This document shows positions 34,849-43,468 of a stretch of DNA of 64,000 nt, piece by piece (position 1 is the stretch's first letter; each line of letters starts with the position of its first letter). The DNA is from Sporosarcina sp. Marseille-Q4063 (lineage in GTDB: Bacteria > Bacillota > Bacilli > Bacillales_A > Planococcaceae): positions 2,537,001 through 2,601,000 of the forward strand of contig NZ_CP070502.1 of the NCBI RefSeq assembly GCF_018309085.1, read 5' to 3'. A program made the translations under genes and the position numbers. Under the pieces are notes generated by a model. That model was not told the origin of the DNA, searched no databases, and saw only the letters and a program-made list of their open reading frames with translations.

Positions 34849-36459
34849 ATGAAAATAGCAATCGGAGAAATATTGGAGATCCAATCAGAGTTAAATAATG
34901 AATTAAAAAACATATCAGCTAAGCTACAAACAATTAAAAGCAAAACAGCTAATATTAGTAAATTAGAGTCCTTTCAAGGTGAAACCGCGAGTGCTGCTAA
35001 GGCTTATTTTCAAACAGTTCATGGAGAATCTGTCGATAATTTGGATGAAACAATTAACCACCTAAGAAAAAACTACGACCAGATCATTTCAGAATTTAAT
35101 AGTATTGTGGACAGTTCTTCTGCGGCGGTGATTACGGAGGATTACTTGAATCAACTCAATAAAAAAGTAGAAACAATCGAAAATGGTGTTTTAGATATAC
35201 ATGAGGATGGAAAACAAGTAATTCAAAGTGTAAAGGACATTGTTGCTTTGCCAAGCCCAAGTATTTCAACTTATTCAAAAAGTGTTAACAACTCCCGGAA
35301 ATATGTCATTAAAGTGAACAAAAACCTTAGCGATTTTGAAAAAACAGCATTGAAAATCGCTAAGGATAGTATGAATGAGGTTGTAAAGCAACAACAAAAA
35401 TTGACTAAACTAACTGCGATGAGTATTAAAAGCGGATTACCGAATGACTTTGTTAAAGTGGCAGAGGAATTAGGTATTGATATGAATGATAAGAGTGCTA
35501 TTTCAAAGTTGGCGGATCTCTTCAAAACAATTAGAGGCGGGTCAGACGATGTTGTTAAATTTTTTGATGAAACAAATAAGTTAACGCATTTAGCTGCGAA
35601 TATATATGTGCTGAAAAAAATGACGATGAAAGAATACTTGAGGTATGCGAAAACAGGAAAGAATAAGCTAACGCAAGCTGAACTACGGAAATTGAATAAC
35701 GTTTTAGCAACAACGTTATATAAATTAAACGGCAAGACTGTAAAAGCCCATATCAAAAAATATGGTAAAGAGCTATTTACTAGAAAGAGATTAATAGGTT
35801 TATATAAACACTTACAACCTTATGGTAAAAGAAGACGCAAAGTCTTTTTAGTTAAAGAATTTGATAGGCTCTTTGGTTTGGATGAGTATAGAAAGTTCAA
35901 GAACCTTACACCTCTTAAAAAGGCTGGGAAGCTAGGAACTACATTTGTCGATGAGTTAGTCGGGAAAAAATATAAAGCGACGAAGAAGGTCCTTAAATTC
36001 GCGACAGTTAATTGGAAAAACCCTGTAGAGGCTTATAATCAATCTAAGATAACAAAGGTCAGCGTGAAAAGGGAAAACATTTTAGGTAAAGGGTCAAAAA
36101 TAACTAAATTCGCAGGCAAAGGACTAGGCGTTCTAAGTTTTGGTCTTATCGTCACAGATAACATTCAATCGAACAAGGGGGATACAAGTAAGATTGTTGT
36201 CGGAACTGCGGTGGACGCAACCTTAACCGGAGGAGCGGCAGCAATCGGTGCAACGGTTGGAACAGCAATAGTTCCCCCGATTGGTACTGTAGTAGGGGCA
36301 GGAGTTGGTATGGCAGTAAGCTGGGGTGTTAATAAAGAGTGGGGGAATCCACCGAAGAGTATTGCAGATCGCACAAAGGATCTGGTAAACGTTGGCGTAG
36401 ATTCAGCTATAGAGTCTACAAAAAAAATAGGTAAAACTATTTCAGGTTGGTTTAAATAG
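34849..36459 (+). CDS. LXG-domain T7SS effector with glycine-zipper C-terminus
   Basis: A 536-residue putative secreted toxin. Residues 1-200 are the helical LXG-type secretion domain (IAIGEILEIQSELNNELKNI; LESFQGETASAAKAYFQTVH). The middle is basic and helical. Residues about 446-495 form a hydrophobic, glycine-rich segment with GxxxG spacing (GAAAIGATVG, GTVVGAGVG), able to insert in membranes. There are no nuclease or ADP-ribosyltransferase motifs. This arrangement resembles S. aureus TspA, an LXG-like toxin that depolarises membranes. Paralogous membrane proteins follow it directly, which fits immunity. A pore-forming role is inferred. Confidence 0.78.
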   Translation: MKIAIGEILEIQSELNNELKNISAKLQTIKSKTANISKLESFQGETASAAKAYFQTVHGESVDNLDETINHLRKNYDQIISEFNSIVDSSSAAVITEDYLNQLNKKVETIENGVLDIHEDGKQVIQSVKDIVALPSPSISTYSKSVNNSRKYVIKVNKNLSDFEKTALKIAKDSMNEVVKQQQKLTKLTAMSIKSGLPNDFVKVAEELGIDMNDKSAISKLADLFKTIRGGSDDVVKFFDETNKLTHLAANIYVLKKMTMKEYLRYAKTGKNKLTQAELRKLNNVLATTLYKLNGKTVKAHIKKYGKELFTRKRLIGLYKHLQPYGKRRRKVFLVKEFDRLFGLDEYRKFKNLTPLKKAGKLGTTFVDELVGKKYKATKKVLKFATVNWKNPVEAYNQSKITKVSVKRENILGKGSKITKFAGKGLGVLSFGLIVTDNIQSNKGDTSKIVVGTAVDATLTGGAAAIGATVGTAIVPPIGTVVGAGVGMAVSWGVNKEWGNPPKSIADRTKDLVNVGVDSAIESTKKIGKTISGWFK

Positions 36460-36478
36460 GTTTTGTGAGGTGAAATTG

Positions 36479-37186
36479 ATGAATAAATTATCCCAAGAAA
36501 ACTTTTCTGCTATAAAGAGCGAAATACAAGATGGAAGACTGACGATGTCAGGGATGAGAGGATACCTAATTGGGATATTTCTTGCTTCTGGTATCTTCGT
36601 AGGTATATCTTTTGCTGTAGCAAATGCTAATACGATTGGATGGGACACTCTATCTAGAGGGTGGCATATGATTTACTATATAGAAGCAGTACTATTCGGC
36701 ATTCATTTGCTATTAATTTTACTCTGCTGGGGGAATAATGCCGTCAATCAAAAGTTGTTAAGTTTAGGCGTGGTCTTGTTAACATATAAAGCAGCATTAG
36801 ATCCGTTTCTCATGGTTATTATGTTTAGTAAAGATGAAGGAAAGTATGAATCGTTATTCCCAGTTATACTAGTTATATTGATAAGTGGACTTATTCTACA
36901 TATAACTGTACTTATTAACTGGCTAAACAGCTTAAAACAAAAGAAAAAGAAATCAAAAGAAAAAGAATCAAAGTATTTTTTTCTTGTACCTATAGTGTTG
37001 ATTTTAACAACCTTAACTACAATAGTTACTAAAAATGGGATGTTAGGAGATTTTGATCTTTTATTTGGATTATTTATAGTTACCGTCGTTTATCTAGGTT
37101 TATTAATCGCTGCTGTTGAATTTCTAATTGCAATGTATTGCATTTTTAAGTTCCCTTCATTTTCGGTAAGGAATTTTAATAAGTAA
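36479..37186 (+). CDS. Polytopic membrane protein, candidate immunity protein (copy 1)
   Basis: About 235 residues with about six membrane helices separated by a lysine-rich cytosolic loop (residues 158-172). It begins 20 bases after the LXG toxin gene. It has close paralogues at 40899 and 41695, a distant one at 42544 and a remnant at 43331. All share the N-terminal KLSxExFxAIK, the block GWDTLS-x2-WH, MFSKD and the end MYC-x-F-x-PSFSV. Immediate linkage to a putative membrane-active toxin and multiplication in tandem point to immunity, as for TsaI of S. aureus. I do not claim it is the same family as TsaI. Confidence 0.72.
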   Translation: MNKLSQENFSAIKSEIQDGRLTMSGMRGYLIGIFLASGIFVGISFAVANANTIGWDTLSRGWHMIYYIEAVLFGIHLLLILLCWGNNAVNQKLLSLGVVLLTYKAALDPFLMVIMFSKDEGKYESLFPVILVILISGLILHITVLINWLNSLKQKKKKSKEKESKYFFLVPIVLILTTLTTIVTKNGMLGDFDLLFGLFIVTVVYLGLLIAAVEFLIAMYCIFKFPSFSVRNFNK

Positions 37187-37207
37187 AATAGAAAAGGTGG
37201 AAGCATA

Positions 37208-37651
37208 ATGATTGTTCGGGAAAAGGCATTGGTTATTCAAAACGCAATTTGCGTTGAAGAAATAATACCGCATGAGGATTGGTTCAAACCTGCATTTAGT
37301 CTCAGAAGCAATGTAGGAAATCAAGAAGTGTATAGTACAAGTCCGGTCATTTTTACTGTTGAAGAGATGGATAATGAGCCTGCTTTCGGAAAATACACTT
37401 ATTATTTGGGGCTTAATACAATGGTTGAAGTGGATGAAGTTGATGATTTTAAACAACTAGAAACATTGTCTATTCCGGCTGCGTTATCGATTCGCTGTGG
37501 TGAAACAGGAGAGTTGAGTAAAGCGTATGAGTTATTATGGGATTATGCAGAAAAAAACAGCATAGAAATTGACAGTACTTTTTATCATGTATGTTTTCAT
37601 CTTTATAAAGAAATTATTATAGACGTATATGCGCCCGTCATAGAAAGGTAG
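37208..37651 (+). CDS. DUF5085-like small protein, type A
   Basis: A 147-residue soluble protein, closely related to the protein at 38215. The two share ICVEEIIPHEDWFKPA-type starts, the central VIFTVE, GKYTYY, and the end FYHVCF. They are also related at fold level to the protein at 37660. Small DUF5085 proteins are frequent in LXG toxin operons of Bacillus, where their role is unknown; a chaperone or accessory function is possible. No signal peptide or catalytic motif is seen. The ribosome site AAAGGTGG is good. Confidence 0.65.
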   Translation: MIVREKALVIQNAICVEEIIPHEDWFKPAFSLRSNVGNQEVYSTSPVIFTVEEMDNEPAFGKYTYYLGLNTMVEVDEVDDFKQLETLSIPAALSIRCGETGELSKAYELLWDYAEKNSIEIDSTFYHVCFHLYKEIIIDVYAPVIER

Positions 37652-37659
37652 GATGTGTG

Positions 37660-38163
37660 ATGATTGTAGATTATGAAGAACTTATGTATAAAAACGTAGT
37701 TTGGCATTCGTATGAAATTTATTATAAGGATTTTGAAAAAGCATTAGAAGATTTCAATGAAAAATTAGTGAAAGCGAAATTGACGGTGAATGGTCCGCTT
37801 TTTTACGGGTTGAATAACATACCCCGTGATGAAATCATGCAAGTTGATATCTACATGCCTGTCCAACAATCTTTTGTTGCAAAGGACACCGACTTAAATT
37901 TTCAAAGCTATTTCTATATCGATAATATGATAATGACAAGAATAACAGGCGATTTTGAAACAAAAACCGAATTGGCATACGATAAACTACTAAAATACTC
38001 CATGGAAAATGACTACAATATTATTTCACCCATGTACCATGTCGTTAGAGGAGACGATGAAATTCAGTGGGTTGAATTGAAAGCAAAGATTTATTCTGAG
38101 GCAGACTTTGAGGAAGATTTAGAAGAAGAAGCAGAATTCTGGGACACACTTTTAAATTCCTAA
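37660..38163 (+). CDS. DUF5085-like small protein, type B
   Basis: A 167-residue acidic soluble protein with the pattern ELMYKNVVWHSYEIYYKD, a tyrosine-rich middle and an acidic tail (EEDLEEEAEFWDTLL). I assign it to DUF5085 from memory. It lies in a run of small genes between two candidate immunity genes. A decayed copy of its C-terminal third is at 39560-39712. I chose ATG 37660 after AGGTAGG; a GTG codon directly upstream is possible. Function unknown. Confidence 0.65.
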   Translation: MIVDYEELMYKNVVWHSYEIYYKDFEKALEDFNEKLVKAKLTVNGPLFYGLNNIPRDEIMQVDIYMPVQQSFVAKDTDLNFQSYFYIDNMIMTRITGDFETKTELAYDKLLKYSMENDYNIISPMYHVVRGDDEIQWVELKAKIYSEADFEEDLEEEAEFWDTLLNS

Positions 38164-38214
38164 GAAAAATAATCGGTTGTTTCCGTAATACAAAGAAGAA
38201 ATGAGGATGAAAAC

Positions 38215-38694
38215 ATGCAAGTTCGTGAAGAACCATTAATTGCAACTAATTTAGTAGTTGCCGAGGAAGTTATCCCGCATGCCGACTGGTTTAAGCCGGC
38301 ATTAAATTTACGCAGAGAGCTTATTAAAGAAGACGTTTATTATACAAACACCGTCATCTTCACGGTTGAAGATGTGGAAGAAGATCCTACACATGGAAAA
38401 TACACTTATTATATAGCATTAGACCCAATAATGGGGGATGACCTAGTTTTGAATTTCCGACAAGAGGAAATATTGGCAGCCCTTCCAGCACTGTATGTTC
38501 GTTGTACGGAAATTGATCAACTTGAAGAAGCTTATGAATTAATACGTACATATGCATCGGAAAACGATATCCAACTCGAAGGTCCATTTTATCATGTTTG
38601 TTTTGATGCATTTGACCGCGCTGTTATTGAAGTATTTATTGCAATTAAAGAGGAAGAAAAAGGGCTTATGAAATGGTTCAAGAAATGGTTATAG
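38215..38694 (+). CDS. DUF5085-like small protein, type A (paralogue)
   Basis: A 159-residue paralogue of the protein at 37208, with matching VVAEEVIPHADWFKPAL, VIFTVED, HGKYTYYIAL, LYVRCTE and FYHVCFD blocks. The C-terminus is extended by a basic tail (GLMKWFKKWL) that could contact a membrane or nucleic acid. It comes just before a membrane protein gene starting two bases after its stop. Function unknown. Context suggests an accessory to the LXG effector module. Confidence 0.65.
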   Translation: MQVREEPLIATNLVVAEEVIPHADWFKPALNLRRELIKEDVYYTNTVIFTVEDVEEDPTHGKYTYYIALDPIMGDDLVLNFRQEEILAALPALYVRCTEIDQLEEAYELIRTYASENDIQLEGPFYHVCFDAFDRAVIEVFIAIKEEEKGLMKWFKKWL

Positions 38695-38695
38695 T

Positions 38696-39406
38696 ATGTT
38701 GAGAAGGATTGATTATTCGAGGTATATAGGTATTCTTTTTTCAATAATAGCTGGTTTGTTGGGATTTTTTGTTTATTTTAAGCTCATTCCTACAATCGAT
38801 GATCCTGGTAACCATATGCTGCGATTTATTTTTCTAAGTCCGTTCATATGGTTTTCCATAGGTATTATTAATATGTATATCATGCGAATATTTGGTTCAG
38901 GTTTTCGCAATAAACTGCTTACATACATCCCTAAAAAGAATGACGTTGTTATTAATAGAATAGCAACTTCTTGGGCTATTGATTTGGCGGGTATCGCCGC
39001 TACGATTTGGGGATGGTCCTATCTTCCTTGGTTTGTCACGATTATATTTTCATGGAATCCCCTTAATCCGACAATTACACAGGCATTTTTCCTTCTATTG
39101 ACACTTTTGCCCATCATTCATTACTTATTACAAATGTACTTCTATCTGCATAATCATTTAAGAAATGTTCCAATTTTAGTGCTATCAGATGATAAGTTCA
39201 GAACGGATAATGCCGCGTACTCTTGGAAGGATATAGGGGAAATTAATCGGCTAAGCAAAGAATATTTGGAGGTCAATCTTAAAGAGGAGGCTATGGAAAA
39301 ATACAATACACAATTTCCTCATATTATTTCATTGCATCAAGAAGAGATTTCAGAGCATATATTTGATTTGTTTAAAAAAATTGAGGTTTTTAAAAGTAAA
39401 GCCTAA
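38696..39406 (+). CDS. Membrane protein of unknown function
   Basis: A 236-residue protein with about four hydrophobic helices (residues 10-30, 43-63, 95-120 and 128-150) and a soluble helical C-terminus (residues 155-236, rich in Lys and Glu). It starts two bases after the preceding small gene, so it is translationally linked. It is not clearly related to the multi-copy membrane proteins nearby. It might be an immunity or an accessory protein. No family recognised. Confidence 0.6.
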   Translation: MLRRIDYSRYIGILFSIIAGLLGFFVYFKLIPTIDDPGNHMLRFIFLSPFIWFSIGIINMYIMRIFGSGFRNKLLTYIPKKNDVVINRIATSWAIDLAGIAATIWGWSYLPWFVTIIFSWNPLNPTITQAFFLLLTLLPIIHYLLQMYFYLHNHLRNVPILVLSDDKFRTDNAAYSWKDIGEINRLSKEYLEVNLKEEAMEKYNTQFPHIISLHQEEISEHIFDLFKKIEVFKSKA

Positions 39407-39559
39407 TTAAATAACCTTCACAGAGAATTTGAGTGGTAGACCTACCATGATTGGAATGAGAGTTTGCATTCCTCATCGGTGTACTTTTTTATTCGGGATT
39501 TCTTGTGGGACATCAAATGAATCCAGTGTTTTCCAAAAACCACCACAATATGATTGACA

Positions 39560-39712
39560 ATGAGTATAAGATTGTCTCTCCCGATATTTCATGTAATAGG
39601 AGGGGACGTGCAGTGGGTGGAGTTAAAAGCAAAAGTTTCTTCGGAAAACTACGATGAATTTTTCGAGAAGGAAGCGAAAAGTTGGGATCGATTATTAAGT
39701 ATGTTTGACTAG
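39560..39712 (+). pseudogene. Decayed copy of the DUF5085-like type B gene
   Basis: The frame from 39560 to the stop at 39710-39712 encodes FHVIGGDVQWVELKAKV and a tail ending FEKEAKSWDRLL. This matches the C-terminus of the protein at 37660 (YHVVRGDDEIQWVELKAKI to AEFWDTLL). The matching N-terminal part has been lost upstream, and the frame just before it is shifted. The rest of the gap 39407-39559 holds no gene I can recognise. Confidence 0.7.
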
Positions 39713-39739
39713 AAATGAATATAAAATGGAGGTTTTAAA

Positions 39740-40162
39740 ATGTTATTAAAAGAAGAACAGATTATTACTTATTTAAAGGAGCACGACCTATTTGATTCAT
39801 CAGGTGAGAATCATACAGTTTTTGGTATAACCATGCCTTCCACATTGGATTATATTTTATTTGGTGCAGCGTCGGTTCTATCAACGAAATATAATGTTGT
39901 TAATTTATCAGATAAGGGGATTGCTATTCTAGCAATAGATAATGTTACTGGGAAAATAGTAGAGGGAGAGCATGCGTTTATTCCAAAAGAACAGATTACT
40001 AAACTTGAAGTGAAAAGTAAGTTTACGCACCATCGCCTGAAAATTGAAACGCCAGCAGGAAACACAGGATTTAAATTAAATAAAGTAATGATAGGTGCAG
40101 GTTGGCATAAAAGAAACCTGCCGAATGTTTTACAAGCAGTAGAAACAAAAAGCTTTAAATGA
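39740..40162 (+). CDS. Hypothetical protein, PH-like fold possible
   Basis: A 140-residue soluble protein with alternating strands (GIAILAID, AFIPKEQITKLEVK, HHRLKIETPAG, GFKLNK) and a final amphipathic helix (LPNVLQAVE). This is the order seen in small bacterial PH-like domains that bind membranes or proteins. No catalytic motif. It has a good ribosome site (GGAGG) and follows a gene remnant. Family and role are not recognised. Confidence 0.55.
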   Translation: MLLKEEQIITYLKEHDLFDSSGENHTVFGITMPSTLDYILFGAASVLSTKYNVVNLSDKGIAILAIDNVTGKIVEGEHAFIPKEQITKLEVKSKFTHHRLKIETPAGNTGFKLNKVMIGAGWHKRNLPNVLQAVETKSFK

Positions 40163-40215
40163 ACACATAAGTAAGCGAATAGAAAAATACATAAATTATG
40201 AAATGAGAGAGTTAA

Positions 40216-40773
40216 ATGGGGAAATTGATAAAAACGATAATTATGGGAATCCTAGCAACGCTTGTTTTAACGGGATGCAACACTTCGAGTGATGCAGAGG
40301 CTGAATCTAAGGTAGAAAAGAAAGAACCGCAACCATTAACGCTCCAAGTATTAAAAATGGATGAAGAAGAAGGCATCACGCTGGATAATAATGATGTCTA
40401 TAAAGAGATTAATGAAATTGTCACGGAAAACCCAGACTTGGGCATCGCGAATGATTTCAGCATTCAAATTCTAGATGTTGTTGAAAATATGGATGGTACA
40501 TACGACACTTTAGCGTTTCTGGCAATCAATCGATTAGACGAGCCGTTAAAAAATATTAATTTTGAATATACGTTAGGGAATGACGAAGGTGAATATGTTT
40601 TCGATGGCATTGAAATTGATTTGACGGAATCAGAGGTAGGCGTTATTCAAGCACATAGTGTTGTGCCGTTTTATTTAGAAGTGACGGAAGAACAAATTGA
40701 TTTATTAAGTACGTTGGATCAAGACAATAGCGTAATGGAATTCGATAACTTTACATTTGAATCAGTAGAATAA
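40216..40773 (+). CDS. Lipoprotein of unknown function
   Basis: A 185-residue protein with a lipoprotein signal peptide ending at the lipobox LTGC (Cys21), a short acidic linker, and a C-terminal domain with alternating strands (DTLAFLAINRLDEPLKNINF, VIQAHSVVPFYLEV) that looks like an immunoglobulin-type sandwich. It would sit on the outer face of the membrane. It is different from the other lipoproteins in the locus. A long hairpin after the stop ends this transcription block. Confidence 0.65.
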   Translation: MGKLIKTIIMGILATLVLTGCNTSSDAEAESKVEKKEPQPLTLQVLKMDEEEGITLDNNDVYKEINEIVTENPDLGIANDFSIQILDVVENMDGTYDTLAFLAINRLDEPLKNINFEYTLGNDEGEYVFDGIEIDLTESEVGVIQAHSVVPFYLEVTEEQIDLLSTLDQDNSVMEFDNFTFESVE

Positions 40774-40779
40774 TAGTTG

Positions 40780-40848
40780 GCAGGGGATATGTATACCTTA
40801 AATTTGAATTTTTAATTCGAAATTAGGTAGGACATATCCCTGTCTTAT
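40780..40848 (+). terminator. Long imperfect hairpin, probable terminator
   Basis: CAGGGGATATGTATACCT pairs imperfectly with AGGTAGGACATATCCCTG, followed by TCTTATTT. It separates the first accessory block from the second membrane-protein block. Confidence 0.55.
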
Positions 40849-40898
40849 TTAAGCAGCGATTGATGGAATTAGCATCACTCATAATCGAGGTGAAATTG

Positions 40899-41621
40899 AT
40901 GGGTAAATTATCGGAAGAAAGTTTTTCAGCTATTAAAGGAGAACTAATAGATGGAAGATTGACGGTGTCTGGGATGAGGGTCTACCTTATTGGGTTGTTT
41001 GCTTTTTCTGGAATTGCGGTAGGCGTGTCATTAGCTGTAGCCAATGCGAATACAGTCGGCTGGGATACACTATCTACTAGTTGGCATAGGATTTATTACG
41101 CTGAAGCGGTTTTATTTGGTATCCATTTGCTAGTACTCTTACTTTGTTGGTGGAATAATGCTTTTAGTCAAAAGCTGTTAAGTGTTGGTATGGTGGTTTT
41201 CACGTATAAGGCAGCATTGGATCCTTTTCTTCCGTATTTAATGTTCAGTAAAGATGAGGGTAATTATCATTTATACTTGCCGATTATTCTTATTATTTTA
41301 GTTAGTGGATTGATACTTCATATAGTTGTTTTAGTTAAATGGATCAACAGCTTAAGACCGAAAATTGGGAATGGAAAGAAGTCAAAAGTGAAAAAAGGCT
41401 CGAAGCATCTCGTATTATTTCCAGTAATCTTTCTATTAACCGCACTAACAACTCTGGTAATCAAAAACGGTATACTAGGGGATTATGAACTGGTTTTTGG
41501 TGTATTTATAGTAACTATATTGTATCTGGGCCTGTTAATCGGCGCTTGTGAATTTATAATTGCAATGTATTGCGTTTTTAGATATCCCTCATTTTCTGTG
41601 AAAAACTTTAATATTAAGTAG
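40899..41621 (+). CDS. Polytopic membrane protein, candidate immunity protein (copy 2)
   Basis: A 240-residue close paralogue of copy 1 at 36479, with about six membrane helices and the same landmark blocks (KLSEESFSAIK, DGRLTVSGMR, GWDTLS, MFSKDEG, YLGLLIGACEF, PSFSVKNF). The upstream sequence GAGGTGAAATTG is also the same as before copy 1, so the duplication included the ribosome site. Differences are concentrated in loops and the basic linker (PKIGNGKKSKVKK). Candidate immunity to variants of the LXG toxin. Confidence 0.7.
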   Translation: MGKLSEESFSAIKGELIDGRLTVSGMRVYLIGLFAFSGIAVGVSLAVANANTVGWDTLSTSWHRIYYAEAVLFGIHLLVLLLCWWNNAFSQKLLSVGMVVFTYKAALDPFLPYLMFSKDEGNYHLYLPIILIILVSGLILHIVVLVKWINSLRPKIGNGKKSKVKKGSKHLVLFPVIFLLTALTTLVIKNGILGDYELVFGVFIVTILYLGLLIGACEFIIAMYCVFRYPSFSVKNFNIK

Positions 41622-41694
41622 TGAAAGAAGAAAAATGATACATCGGTTACAATTGTTCAGTTTCAAAAGATTGTAATGTTAGGTGGTTAAATTT

Positions 41695-42483
41695 ATGACT
41701 AAATTATCCGAAGCAAGTTTTGCAGCAATAAAAGACGAAATACACGATGGAAGATTAACAATGTCGGGAATGAGAGGTTACCTAATTGGCATATTTCTTT
41801 ATTCTGGGATAGTAGTTGGGATATCTTTGTTTGCTGCACACCTTAATACAATTGGATGGGATACGTTGTCTGCAGGATGGCATATGATCTACTATATTGA
41901 AGCAGTTTTATTTAGTCTACATTTGCTGTTGATACTCTTATTGTGGAATAATACTTTTATTCAAAAGTTGTTAAGTGTTGGGATGGTATTGTTTACGTAC
42001 AAGGCTGTGTTGGATTCTTATCTAGTGATATTAATGTTTAGTAAAGATAGAGGAATGTATGAAGCGTATTTACCAGTGATATTAATTATTTTATTGATTG
42101 GAATAATAATTCATCTAACTGTTTTGTTTAAGTGGATTAATAGCTTAAAACAAAACAATAAAAACGTAGGAAAATCAAAAGGGAAAAAAGACTCGAATTT
42201 TATCATATTATTTCCAATAATTTTCCTGTTAACAGCGTTAACATCCACGGTGATTAAAAATGGTTTGCTAGGGGATTACGAACTTGGTTTTGGTGTGTTT
42301 ATTGTAACAGTTGTCTCATTTGGTCTATTAATTGCTGCTGTTGAGTTTCTGATTGCAATGTATTGCATTTTTAGATATCCCTCATTTTCTGTAAATGTAC
42401 CAAAACGAAAAAATATGCAACTTGTAAATAATAAAAATAAAATTCAAAAGAACAGGAATCAAATGAAGAGACAACAAAAATGA
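41695..42483 (+). CDS. Polytopic membrane protein, candidate immunity protein (copy 3)
   Basis: A 262-residue paralogue of copies 1 and 2. Six predicted helices and the same motifs (KLSEASFAAIK, DGRLTMSGMRGYLIGIF, GWDTLSAGWHMIYYIEAVLF, GLLIAAVEFLIAMYC) are present. It has an extra basic C-terminal tail of about 25 residues (QLVNNKNKIQKNRNQMKRQ). The N-terminal half is nearer to copy 1 than to copy 2. ATG 41695 follows AGGTGG by eight bases. Candidate immunity protein. Confidence 0.7.
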   Translation: MTKLSEASFAAIKDEIHDGRLTMSGMRGYLIGIFLYSGIVVGISLFAAHLNTIGWDTLSAGWHMIYYIEAVLFSLHLLLILLLWNNTFIQKLLSVGMVLFTYKAVLDSYLVILMFSKDRGMYEAYLPVILIILLIGIIIHLTVLFKWINSLKQNNKNVGKSKGKKDSNFIILFPIIFLLTALTSTVIKNGLLGDYELGFGVFIVTVVSFGLLIAAVEFLIAMYCIFRYPSFSVNVPKRKNMQLVNNKNKIQKNRNQMKRQQK

Positions 42484-42543
42484 GTGTACGGGAGAAATGA
42501 TTTGTGTAGAAGAGATTGTTGAGTAATGGGGGCAGAGCAAGAA

Positions 42544-43329
42544 ATGTTAAAGAACTTGTCTGAATCTGATTTTATGGTTTTAAGGAAACCTCTACAGTCA
42601 GGAAGGCAGAGTCCAGGTTCTTTGGGGGCGGTACTGTTTCTATCTATATTTTTACAAGCATTACTATTATTTCTGGAATATTATATAGGTGGTTACTCGG
42701 TTTACCCAAATCAGAAAAAAGTATTTTCTGTTCACTTATGGATGTCTAGTATTCTTGCGGTATTGTCACTGATATATGCTTTTTCATTTATTTACATGAA
42801 GAGTCAAAAAAACCAATATCTCTTAGGGATTATAGTATCTCAAAATCTTTTTGGAGTATCGACTTTTATTCTGGCCTTGTTTATACTCGGCACTGGTGAA
42901 ACAGGTGTTAAAGCCGATGCTAAATCACTTCTAACCTTCACTTGTGTGACATTGCTATTTGGTGTATTATTTTTCATCGCAACGTCGATTCGCTTTTATA
43001 TTTTATTACAAAGAGGTCATTTTCGAATAGGTTCTAAAAAAGACGAGCTTAGGGAAAGATTTGAAACGAAGTCTTATTTACCAATTGTTATTGTTGCAAG
43101 CACAGGGTTTTTGTTTATCATGCAACATTTATTCAAAACGTTTGAGTTAGCTGATATAGAAATAATGTTCATGATCGTGCTGGCTATGATTATATATTTC
43201 ACGATGATCTTCGTCCTTCCAGAGCAACTTGTCATTCTATATTGCAAGTTCCGTTTTGATAGTTTAAATTATAGTAAAAAAGGAAGGTTGAAACCGTTTA
43301 ATTCCCGGAGAAAAAATGTTAGGAACTGA
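42544..43329 (+). CDS. Divergent member of the multi-copy membrane protein family (copy 4)
   Basis: A 261-residue polytopic protein, about six helices. Although most residues differ, the frame is kept: NLSESDFMVLRK at the start, a GR-x3-G turn, and the end EQLVILYCKFRFDSLNYS against EFLIAMYCIFRYPSFSV in copies 1-3. I take it as an old, divergent member of the same family. ATG 42544 is chosen because it matches the start in the paralogues; ATG 42526 is in frame upstream. Probable immunity protein to a different toxin variant. Confidence 0.62.
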   Translation: MLKNLSESDFMVLRKPLQSGRQSPGSLGAVLFLSIFLQALLLFLEYYIGGYSVYPNQKKVFSVHLWMSSILAVLSLIYAFSFIYMKSQKNQYLLGIIVSQNLFGVSTFILALFILGTGETGVKADAKSLLTFTCVTLLFGVLFFIATSIRFYILLQRGHFRIGSKKDELRERFETKSYLPIVIVASTGFLFIMQHLFKTFELADIEIMFMIVLAMIIYFTMIFVLPEQLVILYCKFRFDSLNYSKKGRLKPFNSRRKNVRN

Positions 43330-43330
43330 T

Positions 43331-43438
43331 AAAAGTGTTATTTATTTAGGTTTGTTAATCGGTGCCTCTGAATTGCGGATCACAGCCGATTGTATATCTT
43401 GTTATCCTAAATTTTTAATTATGAATTTCAAGAATTAA
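43331..43438 (+). pseudogene. C-terminal remnant of the multi-copy membrane protein
   Basis: A 35-codon frame ending at TAA 43436-43438 encodes YLGLLIGASEL followed by CISCYPKFLI and NFKN. It lines up with YLGLLIGACEF, CVFRYPSFSV and NFNIK at the end of copy 2. No start or upstream part is left. It is a fifth, decayed copy directly after copy 4. Confidence 0.8.
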
Positions 43439-43468
43439 TGTTAACTAGAAAAGGTGGGTTCTGTGAGT

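Noticed and set aside
39421..39500. Hairpin GGAATG/CATTCC as a terminator after the membrane protein at 38696
   Set aside because: The stem is only six pairs and the T run is about 14 bases away, so it is too weak to call.
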